This document shows positions 19,146 through 26,802 of a DNA stretch of 64,000 nucleotides, piece after piece. Location of the stretch: assembly GCF_001431415.1 (NCBI RefSeq), contig NZ_LDJI01000012.1, positions 124,001 through 188,000 on the forward strand, in the 5' to 3' direction. Numbering within the stretch: the stretch's first letter is position 1; every line of letters starts with the position of its first letter. The notes below the pieces were generated by a model that ran no database searches, was not told the origin of the DNA, and was given only the letters and a program-made list of their open reading frames with translations. The position numbers and the translations under genes were made by a program. This DNA is from Stenotrophomonas humi. Lineage in GTDB: Bacteria > Pseudomonadota > Gammaproteobacteria > Xanthomonadales > Xanthomonadaceae.

Positions 19146-19264
19146 GCAGCGACGTAAGTGGCGTACCGGTAGTACGCCGCCGCAAGCAACGGAGGCGTCT
19201 TCTTCGACGCGAACAGTCGACAGCTGGTTCGCTCGTATCCGGTGACGGCCACGTACATGCCTGA
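19142..19264 (+). CDS. Possible 40-codon coupling ORF between ilvM and ilvA
   Basis: An ATG overlapping the ilvM stop (ATGA) opens a 40-residue frame that ends at 19262-19264, five bases after the ilvA ATG. The product is Arg-rich (VVRRRKQRRRLLRREQ) and matches no family I know. Every valine codon is GTA and there is a CTT-CTT pair, quite unlike the neighbours but like the leader peptide. It could be a translated spacer that delivers ribosomes to ilvA, a second small regulatory peptide, or noncoding DNA. Confidence 0.25.
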   Translation: MSSDVSGVPVVRRRKQRRRLLRREQSTAGSLVSGDGHVHA

Positions 19265-20357
19265 CCGTGGCCGCGCCGTCGCAGTTGCAACACCCGCTGA
19301 CGCGTTTAACGTCAGCGTTGCCGACGTATTGGCCGCGCAGGCACGCCTGCGCCGTTTTCTGCCGCCTACCCCACTGCATTACGCCGAGCGGTTCGGCACC
19401 TGGTTGAAGCTGGAAAACCTGCAGCGCACCGGTTCCTACAAGGTGCGCGGCGCATTGAACGCAATGCTGGCGGCGCTGGAACGTGGCGATGAGCGCCCGG
19501 TGATCTGTGCCTCGGCCGGCAACCACGCCCAAGGCGTGGCCTGGGCGTCGCATCGTCTGGGTGTGCAGGCGATCACGGTGATGCCGCATGGTGCACCGGC
19601 CACCAAGATCGCCGGCGTCCAGCATTGGGGCGCTACCGTACGCCAACACGGCACCAGCTACGACGAAGCCTTCACCTTCGCCCGCGAACTGGCCGAACAG
19701 AATGGCTACCGTTTCCTGTCTGCGTTCGATGACCCCGATGTGATCGCCGGGCAAGGCACGCTGGGTATCGAACTGGCGCCACATGCGCCGGACGTGGTGA
19801 TCGTGCCGATCGGCGGCGGCGGCCTGGCCTCCGGTGTGGCACTGGCATTGAAGTCACAAGGCGTGCGCATCATCGGTGCGCAGGTGGAAGGCGTCGATTC
19901 GATGGCCCGCGCCATCCGTGGCGACATCAACGAAATCGATCCGGTGCCCACCCTGGCCGACGGCGTCAAGGTCAAGATCCCCGGATTCATCACCCGCCGC
20001 CTGTGCGCCAGCCTGCTGGACGACATCGTCATCGTGCGCGAAGCCGAGCTGCGCGAGACGCTGGTGCGCCTGGCACTGGAAGAACACATCATTGCCGAAG
20101 GCGCCGGCGCGCTGGCGCTGGCCGCAGGCCGCCGCGTCTCCGGCAAGCGCAAGTGTGCCGTGGTATCCGGCGGCAACATCGATGCCACGGTATTGTCGAC
20201 ATTGCTGTCTGAAGTACGCCCCAGCCCACCACGCAAACCTCGACGGCGTAACGCCGAACGACTTAGAAGCCGTGTCGTTGCATCGACACAGCGCAGCTCC
20301 AAATCCGAATCCCCCCAAATTTCCGTTACCGCCGCAGTCGAGGAGACCCTCTGGTGA
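19257..20357 (+). CDS. ilvA: Threonine dehydratase lacking the regulatory domain
   Basis: 366 residues. The PLP enzyme deaminates threonine to 2-oxobutyrate, the first isoleucine-specific step. Lys62 in SYKVRGALN forms the Schiff base; [13 protein letters not shown] and the PLP-phosphate loop [10 protein letters not shown] are intact. The fold ends near residue 315 and is followed by a basic, Arg/Ser-rich tail ([16 protein letters not shown]) instead of the two ACT-like domains of biosynthetic IlvA, so feedback inhibition by isoleucine is not expected in the usual way. In an ilv operon the role is still biosynthetic. ATG 19257 is preferred over GTG 19242. The TGA stop overlaps the GTG start of leuA, so the basic tail is read in frame to the end. 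Confidence 0.92.
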   Translation: MPDRGRAVAVATPADAFNVSVADVLAAQARLRRFLPPTPLHYAERFGTWLKLENLQRTGSYKVRGALNAMLAALERGDERPVICASAGNHAQGVAWASHRLGVQAITVMPHGAPATKIAGVQHWGATVRQHGTSYDEAFTFARELAEQNGYRFLSAFDDPDVIAGQGTLGIELAPHAPDVVIVPIGGGGLASGVALALKSQGVRIIGAQVEGVDSMARAIRGDINEIDPVPTLADGVKVKIPGFITRRLCASLLDDIVIVREAELRETLVRLALEEHIIAEGAGALALAAGRRVSGKRKCAVVSGGNIDATVLSTLLSEVRPSPPRKPRRRNAERLRSRVVASTQRSSKSESPQISVTAAVEETLW

Positions 20358-21907
20358 ATACTCCAACCAACAATACCCCGCGAATTACCATCTTCGACAC
20401 GACCCTGCGCGATGGTGAGCAATCACCCGGCTGCAGCATGACGCCGCCACAGAAGCTGGTGATGGCAAGGGCGCTGGCGGAACTGGGCGTGGACGTGATC
20501 GAAACCGGCTTCCCCGCAAGTTCGCAGTCCGACCGCGAAGCCATGGCGCTGATCGGCCGCGAGGTACGACAGCCGGTGCTGGCGGTGCTGTCGCGCTGCC
20601 TGGCCGGCGATATCGAAACCTCGGTCAAGGCGTTGGAAGCCGCAGCGCGCCCGCGCCTGCACGTATTCCTGTCCACCAGCCCGCTGCATCGCGAGCACAA
20701 GCTGCGCATGAGCAAGGAGCAGGTGCTGGAATCGGTGCACAAGCATGTGAGCATGGCGCGCGGCTATCTGGATGACATCGAGTTCTCGGCAGAAGACGCC
20801 ACCCGTACCGAGTTGGACTTCCTGACCGAAATCACCCAGGTCGCCATCGCTGCAGGCGCGCGCACCATCAACCTGCCCGACACCGTTGGCTTCACCACGC
20901 CGGAAGAAATCCGCGCGATGTTCCAGCACGTGATCGGCAATGCCGCCGGTGCCGACAAGGTCATCTTCAGCACCCACTGCCACAACGATCTGGGCCTGGC
21001 CGTAGCCAACTCGCTGGCCGCCATCGAAGGCGGTGCGCGCCAGGTGGAAGGGTCGATCAATGGCATCGGCGAGCGCGCCGGCAACTGCGCGCTGGAAGAA
21101 ATCGCGATGGTGCTGAAGGTACGCAACGCCTTCTACAACTTCGACACCGGCTTCGACACCCAGCGCATCGTGCCCACCTCGCAGCTGCTGCAGCGCCTGG
21201 TCGGCATGCCGGTCCAGCGCAACAAGGCCATCGTCGGCGCCAATGCGTTCGCGCATGAGTCCGGCATCCACCAGCACGGCATGCTGCGCAACCGCAACAC
21301 CTACGAAATCATGCGCCCGGAAGACGTGGGCTGGGAATCCTCGCAGATGGTGCTGGGCCGCCACAGCGGCCGCGCTGCAGTCGAGGCACGCCTGCGTGCG
21401 CTGGGCTACTGGCTGGAAGAGGAAGAGCTGAAGCTGGTGTTCGAGCAGTTCAAGGCCCTGTGCGAGCAGCAGCGCGTGGTGACCGACGCCGACCTGCAGA
21501 CCCTGATGCAGGGCACCTCCAGCAGCGACGGTTACCGCCTGGCATCAATGACCATCAGCGATGTCGGCAGCCGTGCCAACGCGCTGGTCGAGCTGTCCGA
21601 TCCGGAAGGCAACCGCGTCGCCGAAACCGCACAGGGCGATGGCCCGGTCGATGCGCTGTTCTCGGCATTGTCGGCCGCTACCGGCGTGCAGCTCACCCTG
21701 GACAGCTACCACGTGCACAGCGTCGGCATTGGTGCCGATGCGCGCGGCGAAGCCAACCTGAGCGTGCGCCACGCAGGCGAAATCCTGGAAGGCACCGGCA
21801 CCAGCCGTGACATCATCGAAGCCAGCGCACTGGCCTGGTTGGATGTCACCAACCGTCTGTTGCGCCAGCGCGAAAGCGTGCAGACCCAGGAAGCCGTCAG
21901 CGCTTGA
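20354..21907 (+). CDS. leuA: 2-Isopropylmalate synthase
   Basis: 517 residues. It joins acetyl-CoA and 2-oxoisovalerate, the first committed step of leucine synthesis. The TIM-barrel HMGL domain begins with the [12 protein letters not shown] signature (metal ligand Asp at its start) and includes [39 protein letters not shown], with its HCHND metal ligands. The C-terminal region (about 390-510) is the LeuA leucine-feedback domain. The GTG start at 20354 lies four to five bases after GAGGAGA-rich leader sequence and overlaps the ilvA stop, so translation is coupled. leuC follows after 31 bases. Confidence 0.98.
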   Translation: MNTPTNNTPRITIFDTTLRDGEQSPGCSMTPPQKLVMARALAELGVDVIETGFPASSQSDREAMALIGREVRQPVLAVLSRCLAGDIETSVKALEAAARPRLHVFLSTSPLHREHKLRMSKEQVLESVHKHVSMARGYLDDIEFSAEDATRTELDFLTEITQVAIAAGARTINLPDTVGFTTPEEIRAMFQHVIGNAAGADKVIFSTHCHNDLGLAVANSLAAIEGGARQVEGSINGIGERAGNCALEEIAMVLKVRNAFYNFDTGFDTQRIVPTSQLLQRLVGMPVQRNKAIVGANAFAHESGIHQHGMLRNRNTYEIMRPEDVGWESSQMVLGRHSGRAAVEARLRALGYWLEEEELKLVFEQFKALCEQQRVVTDADLQTLMQGTSSSDGYRLASMTISDVGSRANALVELSDPEGNRVAETAQGDGPVDALFSALSAATGVQLTLDSYHVHSVGIGADARGEANLSVRHAGEILEGTGTSRDIIEASALAWLDVTNRLLRQRESVQTQEAVSA

Positions 21908-21938
21908 GCGCGACGGCACATAGGCAACGGAATAGACA

Positions 21939-23357
21939 ATGAGCTCCGCACCCAAAACCCTGTACGACAAACTGTGGGACGCGCACGTCGTCGTCCCTGA
22001 ATCCGACAGCGCGCCCGCCGTGCTGTACATCGATCTGCACCTGATCCACGAAGTCACTTCGCCGCAGGCCTTCACCGAACTGCGCGAGCGCGGCATCGCA
22101 CCGCGCCGCCCGGAACGCACCAAGGCGACGATGGATCACTCCACGCCGACCACCCCGGCAGGCGCCGATGGCAGGTTCACCTATGCCAGCAAGGCCTCTG
22201 AAGCGCAGGTCGACATGCTGGCCAAAAACTGTGCCGAGTACGGCATCGAGTTGTTCGACATGGCCTCGGCCAGCCGCGGCATCGTCCATGTCATCGCACC
22301 GGAGCAGGGCTTCACCCAGCCCGGCATGACCATTGTCTGCGGTGACAGTCACACCTCCACGCACGGCGCGTTCGGCTCGCTGGCGTTCGGCATCGGCACC
22401 AGTGAAGTCGGCCATGTGCTGGCCACGCAGTGCCTGCTGCAGCGCAAAGCCAAAACCATGGCGATCACGGTTGATGGCGTGGTTGCGCCTGGCGTCGGCG
22501 CCAAGGACGTGGTGCTGCACATCATCGGTGTGATCGGCGTCAACGGTGGCACCGGCCATGTGCTGGAGTTCCGTGGCTCGGCGATCCGCGCGATGGACAT
22601 GGAGCAGCGCATGACCCTGTGCAACATGTCCATCGAAGCCGGCGCACGCGCCGGCATGGTCGCACCGGACCAGATCACCTTCGACTGGGTCGCCAGGACC
22701 CCGCGTGGCCCCAAGGGCGCCGACTTCGACAAGGCCGTGGCGTACTGGTCCTCATTGAGCAGCGACGAAGGCGCACGCTTCGATGTGGAAGTGCATATCG
22801 ATGCTGCCGACATCCGTCCGACCCTGACCTGGGGCACGCACCCGGGCACCGCGATTGCCGTTGATGCGCCGATTCCGGCCGCCAACGATGCAGCCGCCCA
22901 GAAGGGACTGGATTACATGAAGTTCGAGGCTGGCCACAGCTTGATCGGGACGCCGGTAGACGTTGTGTTTGTCGGCTCCTGCACCAATGGCCGCTTGAGC
23001 GACATGCGCGAAGTGGCACAGGTGCTGCGCGGTCGTCAGGTCGCCGATGGCGTACGCATGCTGGTGGTACCGGGCTCGGAGATCGTCAAGCGCGATGCCG
23101 AAGCCGAAGGCATCCACGAGATCGTGCGCGCCGCCGGCGCGGAATGGCGCGAACCGGGTTGTTCGATGTGCATCGCCATGAATGGCGATCTGGTCGCACC
23201 GGGCCAGTTGGCGGTGAGCACCAGCAACCGCAATTTCGAAGGCCGTCAGGGCCCTGGGTCGCGCACCTTGTTGGCCTCGCCGATGAGCGCTGCATGGGCA
23301 GCGGTGAATGGCCGCGTTGCCGATACCCGCGATCTGTTTGCCAAGGAGGTGGCGTGA
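21939..23357 (+). CDS. leuC: 3-Isopropylmalate dehydratase large subunit
   Basis: 472 residues of the aconitase superfamily. With LeuD it isomerises 2- to 3-isopropylmalate. The three cluster cysteines are present: [16 protein letters not shown] for one, and [11 protein letters not shown] for the CxxC pair, binding a 4Fe-4S cluster. [23 protein letters not shown] is the substrate-binding signature. The stop TGA overlaps the leuD ATG (TGATG), so the subunits are coupled. Confidence 0.98.
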   Translation: MSSAPKTLYDKLWDAHVVVPESDSAPAVLYIDLHLIHEVTSPQAFTELRERGIAPRRPERTKATMDHSTPTTPAGADGRFTYASKASEAQVDMLAKNCAEYGIELFDMASASRGIVHVIAPEQGFTQPGMTIVCGDSHTSTHGAFGSLAFGIGTSEVGHVLATQCLLQRKAKTMAITVDGVVAPGVGAKDVVLHIIGVIGVNGGTGHVLEFRGSAIRAMDMEQRMTLCNMSIEAGARAGMVAPDQITFDWVARTPRGPKGADFDKAVAYWSSLSSDEGARFDVEVHIDAADIRPTLTWGTHPGTAIAVDAPIPAANDAAAQKGLDYMKFEAGHSLIGTPVDVVFVGSCTNGRLSDMREVAQVLRGRQVADGVRMLVVPGSEIVKRDAEAEGIHEIVRAAGAEWREPGCSMCIAMNGDLVAPGQLAVSTSNRNFEGRQGPGSRTLLASPMSAAWAAVNGRVADTRDLFAKEVA

Positions 23358-23935
23358 TGGCCGCACTGACCACGATCACCTCGCGCAGCGTGGTGCTGCG
23401 CCAGACCAACATCGATACCGACCAGATCATTCCGGCGCGGTTCCTGTCCACCACCGAACGCGCAGGACTGGGCAAGAACGCCTTCAACGACTGGCGCTGG
23501 CAGGCCGATGGCACGCCGACGCTGGACTTCGCCTTCAACAAGCCGGAGAACGAAGGCCGCGCGATCCTGCTGGCCGGGCGCAACTTCGGTTGCGGCTCCT
23601 CGCGTGAGCACGCGCCCTGGGCACTGACCGACCTGGGCCTGCGCGCCATCGTGAGCAGCGAGATCGCCGACATCTTCCGTGGCAACTCGCTGAAGAACGG
23701 GCTGCTGCCGATCGTGCTGGACGAAGCCGACGTACAGGAATTGATGCAGAACCCGGACGACGAGCTGACCGTTGACGTTGCTGCACGTGAGCTGCGCACG
23801 TCGTCCGGCAAGACCTATTCGTTCCCGCTGGATGGTTTCTCGCAGACCTGCCTGCTGGAAGGCGTGGATCAGCTGGGCTGGCTGCTCGGCCGTGCCGATG
23901 AGATCGCGCGGTATGAGGCTGCGCTGGTAGCGTGA
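23357..23935 (+). CDS. leuD: 3-Isopropylmalate dehydratase small subunit
   Basis: 192 residues, the swivel domain partner of LeuC. The early TNIDTDQIIPARFL motif and the GRNFGCGSSREHAPWALTDLG loop, whose Ser-Arg contact substrate, are both intact. AAGGAGGT lies ten bases before the ATG at 23357. A 235-base gap with repeats separates it from leuB. Confidence 0.98.
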   Translation: MAALTTITSRSVVLRQTNIDTDQIIPARFLSTTERAGLGKNAFNDWRWQADGTPTLDFAFNKPENEGRAILLAGRNFGCGSSREHAPWALTDLGLRAIVSSEIADIFRGNSLKNGLLPIVLDEADVQELMQNPDDELTVDVAARELRTSSGKTYSFPLDGFSQTCLLEGVDQLGWLLGRADEIARYEAALVA

Positions 23936-23944
23936 GACTCCAGT

Positions 23945-24136
23945 CCTTCTCCCTTCGGGAGACAGCCCGGCAGGATTGTCGGACTGCACGGCGCAGCCGC
24001 CCCTAGGGTGAGGCACAGGGAAGTGCCGAATGCAGGTGCCCCGTAGGGGGCGGATGAGGGTAAGGCAAGCTTCACACGGCCAAACAGCGTACTGCCCCCT
24101 ACCCTCTCCCCAACCCCTCTCCCGCAGGGAGAGGGG
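23945..24136 (+). repeat. Intergenic repeat-like region between leuD and leuB
   Basis: The gap holds an inverted CTTCTCCCTTCGGGAGA near 23945-23961 and a near-perfect hairpin CCCCTCTCCC-GCA-GGGAGAGGGG (24114-24136), with CCCTACCCTCTCCCCAACC ahead of it. Such purine/pyrimidine-biased hairpins recur between genes of Xanthomonadaceae. No gene is seen. The hairpin lacks a T tract and may only stabilise or pause the transcript. Confidence 0.55.
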
Positions 24137-24170
24137 CTTCAAAAAACAAAACAGCAACCGGAACCCTTAC

Positions 24171-25232
24171 ATGCAAGCCAACATCGTCGTACTGCCGGGT
24201 GACGGCATCGGTCCTGAAATCACCGCCGTCGCCGTCGACGTACTCAGGGCCGTCGCTGCCCGCTTCGGCCATAGCTTCACCTTCAGCGAACACGACATCG
24301 GCGGCATCGCCATCGACAACCACGGCGAGCCGCTCCCGGCCAGCACCCTTGATGCCTGTGCCAAGGCCGACGCGGTTCTGCTCGGCGCGGTCGGTGGCCC
24401 GAAGTGGTCCGACCCCAATGCCAAGGTGCGCCCGGAGCAAGGCCTGCTCGCCATCCGCAAGGCGTTGGGCCTGTTCGCCAACCTGCGCCCGGTGCGCACG
24501 CATCCTGCCGCCTTGAATGCTTCGCCCATCAAGCCGGAGCTGCTCAGGGACGTGGACTTCATCGTCGTGCGCGAACTCACCGGCGGCATCTACTTCGGCG
24601 ACAAGACCCGCGATGCCGACAGCGCCAGCGACCTGTGCCGCTACACCACGGTCGAGATCGAGCGCGTGCTGCGCAGCGCCTTCCGCCTGGCGCAGCAACG
24701 TCGCGGCAAGCTGACCTCGGTGGACAAGGCCAACGTGCTCGAAACCTCCCGTCTGTGGCGGGACATCGCCGCACGCATCGGCCGCGAGGAGTTCCCGGAC
24801 GTCGAACTGGAGCACCAGCTGGTCGATTCGATGGCCATGCACCTGATCTCCAAGCCGCGCGCCTACGATGTGATCGTCACCGAGAACATGTTCGGCGACA
24901 TCCTCACCGACGAAGCTTCGATGCTGGCCGGCTCGCTGGGCCTGCTGCCCTCCGCTTCGCTGGGCGAGGAAGGCAAGGTCGGCATCTTCGAACCGATCCA
25001 CGGCTCGGCACCGGACATCGCCGGCAAGGGCATCGCCAACCCGTACGCCACCATTCTCAGCGCGGCAATGCTGCTGCGCCATTCGCTGGGGCTGGAAGCC
25101 GAAGCGACCACCATTGAAGCGGCAGTGAGCGCCGCGCTCGATGCAGGCCAGTTCACGGCCGATCTCGCCGCGCAAGGGCAGGCACTTTCCACGCAGCAAG
25201 CCGCGCAGGCCGTGCTTGCGCAGCTCACCTAG
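24171..25232 (+). CDS. leuB: 3-Isopropylmalate dehydrogenase
   Basis: 353 residues. The NAD-dependent beta-decarboxylating dehydrogenase completes the leucine branch (3-isopropylmalate to 2-oxoisocaproate). The family pieces are [16 protein letters not shown] at the N-terminus, GPKWSDP and RPVRTHPA for substrate, [10 protein letters not shown], the metal-binding [24 protein letters not shown], and the adenine-site [21 protein letters not shown] 24171 has only a weak ribosome site. A terminator follows nine bases after the stop, closing the branched-chain cluster. Confidence 0.98.
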   Translation: MQANIVVLPGDGIGPEITAVAVDVLRAVAARFGHSFTFSEHDIGGIAIDNHGEPLPASTLDACAKADAVLLGAVGGPKWSDPNAKVRPEQGLLAIRKALGLFANLRPVRTHPAALNASPIKPELLRDVDFIVVRELTGGIYFGDKTRDADSASDLCRYTTVEIERVLRSAFRLAQQRRGKLTSVDKANVLETSRLWRDIAARIGREEFPDVELEHQLVDSMAMHLISKPRAYDVIVTENMFGDILTDEASMLAGSLGLLPSASLGEEGKVGIFEPIHGSAPDIAGKGIANPYATILSAAMLLRHSLGLEAEATTIEAAVSAALDAGQFTADLAAQGQALSTQQAAQAVLAQLT

Positions 25233-25241
25233 TTGCAAGCG

Positions 25242-25269
25242 GACGCGGCCATTGGCCGCGTCTTTGTTT
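25242..25269 (+). terminator. Terminator of the ilv-leu cluster
   Basis: GACGCGGCC (25242-25250), loop ATT, GGCCGCGTC (25254-25262), then TTTGTTT. It lies nine bases after the leuB stop. Confidence 0.88.
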
Positions 25270-25390
25270 GTGCCGGCGCAACCCCAACCGCGCCGCACAC
25301 AATTGATTGGCGGCACGTTTCCGCCGGGTGGACAAACCGTTCTGCTTTTCATTCTTGGATCTGTCGCTTCAGATCCCCCTCCTGAGAGGA

Positions 25391-26740
25391 ATGCACTTGA
25401 ACTACCGTAGCCCCGACGACTTCCTGGCCCATGTGGCCAAGCGCGACCCCAACCAGTCCGAGTTCCTGCAGGCCGTGAAGGAAGTCAGCCACAGCCTGTG
25501 GCCGTTCCTGCAACGCAACCCGAAGTACACGCAGCACGGCCTGTTGGAACGGTTGGTCGAACCGGAGCGGGTGATTCAGTTCCGTGTGGCATGGGCCGAC
25601 GACAAGGGCCAGACCCACGTCAACCGCGCCTGGCGCGTGCAACACAGCTCAGCCATCGGCCCGTTCAAGGGCGGCATGCGCTTCCACCCGTCGGTGAACC
25701 TGTCGATCCTGAAATTTCTGGCCTTCGAACAGACCTTCAAGAATGCACTGACCACTCTGCCCATGGGCGGCGGCAAGGGCGGCTCGGACTTCGATCCCAA
25801 GGGCAAGAGCGATGGCGAGGTGATGCGTTTCTGCCAGGCGTTGATGCTGGAGCTTTACCGCCACCTCGGCCCGGATACCGATGTGCCGGCCGGCGATATC
25901 GGCGTAGGCGCACGCGAAGTCGGCTTCATGGCCGGCATGATGAAAAAGCTCAGCAACGATGCCTCCTGTGTTTTCACCGGCAAGGGCCTGGCGTTCGGCG
26001 GCAGCCTCATGCGCCCGGAGGCTACCGGTTACGGCACGGTCTATTTCGTCGAGCAGATGCTGCATCACGCGCGCCGCGAAACCCATGGCGCCAAGGTGCT
26101 GGTGTCCGGCTCTGGCAACGTTGCCCAGTTCGCCGCGATCAAGGCCGCTGAACTCGGCGCGCGCGTGCTCACCTTCTCCGATTCGGGCGGCACCTTGTAT
26201 GCGCGCGATGGCTTCGACGAGCTGGGCATCAACGAGGTGATGACGTTGAAGAACGAACGTCGCGGTCGCCTGGCCGAACTGGCTGGCGACGCGCGTTTCG
26301 AGTTCCTCCCGGACCGCCGCCCGTGGCACATCCCGGCCGACATCGCGCTGCCCTGCGCCACCCAGAACGAACTGGACGAAACCGACGCACGCACCCTGGT
26401 CAGCAATGGCGTGCAGTGCGTTGCCGAAGGCGCGAACATGCCATCAACGCTGGAAGCGGTGGATGTATTCCTGCAGGCCGGCACCCTGTATGCGCCGGGC
26501 AAGGCCAGCAATGCCGGTGGCGTGGCGACATCGGGCCTGGAAATGAGCCAGAACGCGCTGCGTCTTTCCTGGCGTCACGCCGATGTGGATGAACGCCTGC
26601 ATGTGATCATGAAAGAGATCCACGCCAACTGCGTACACCATGGCATTCGCGCCGACGGCAGCGTCAATTACGTGGATGGCGCCAACATCGCTGGTTTCGT
26701 CAAAGTGGCCGACGCCATGCTGGCGCAAGGGCTGTACTGA
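25391..26740 (+). CDS. gdhA: NADP-type glutamate dehydrogenase
   Basis: 449 residues, the small hexameric GdhA size. It makes glutamate from 2-oxoglutarate and ammonium. The substrate domain holds PFKGGMRFHPSVNLSILKFLAFEQ and the catalytic-lysine loop PMGGGKGGSDFDPKGKSDGEVMRFCQ; the coenzyme domain has GSGNVAQFAAIKAAELGARV and the late EGANMPSTLEA. The assigned ATG at 25391 abuts GAGAGGA with almost no spacing; the TTG two codons later would have a normal spacing of six, so the true start may differ by two residues. It stands alone after the leuB terminator. A hairpin separates it from the convergent cyclase gene. Confidence 0.97.
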   Translation: MHLNYRSPDDFLAHVAKRDPNQSEFLQAVKEVSHSLWPFLQRNPKYTQHGLLERLVEPERVIQFRVAWADDKGQTHVNRAWRVQHSSAIGPFKGGMRFHPSVNLSILKFLAFEQTFKNALTTLPMGGGKGGSDFDPKGKSDGEVMRFCQALMLELYRHLGPDTDVPAGDIGVGAREVGFMAGMMKKLSNDASCVFTGKGLAFGGSLMRPEATGYGTVYFVEQMLHHARRETHGAKVLVSGSGNVAQFAAIKAAELGARVLTFSDSGGTLYARDGFDELGINEVMTLKNERRGRLAELAGDARFEFLPDRRPWHIPADIALPCATQNELDETDARTLVSNGVQCVAEGANMPSTLEAVDVFLQAGTLYAPGKASNAGGVATSGLEMSQNALRLSWRHADVDERLHVIMKEIHANCVHHGIRADGSVNYVDGANIAGFVKVADAMLAQGLY

Positions 26741-26753
26741 GCAATGCACGAGC

Positions 26754-26778
26754 GTGGGCCGGGAGTACTCCGGCCCAC
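26754..26778. terminator. Hairpin between convergent gdhA and cyclase genes
   Basis: GTGGGCCGG (26754-26762) pairs with CCGGCCCAC (26770-26778) around GAGTACT. It has no T tract on either side, so termination is only suggested by its position between two convergent stops. Confidence 0.45.
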
Positions 26779-26802
26779 ATCGTCATGCAGCCGAAGCAGC
26801 TG

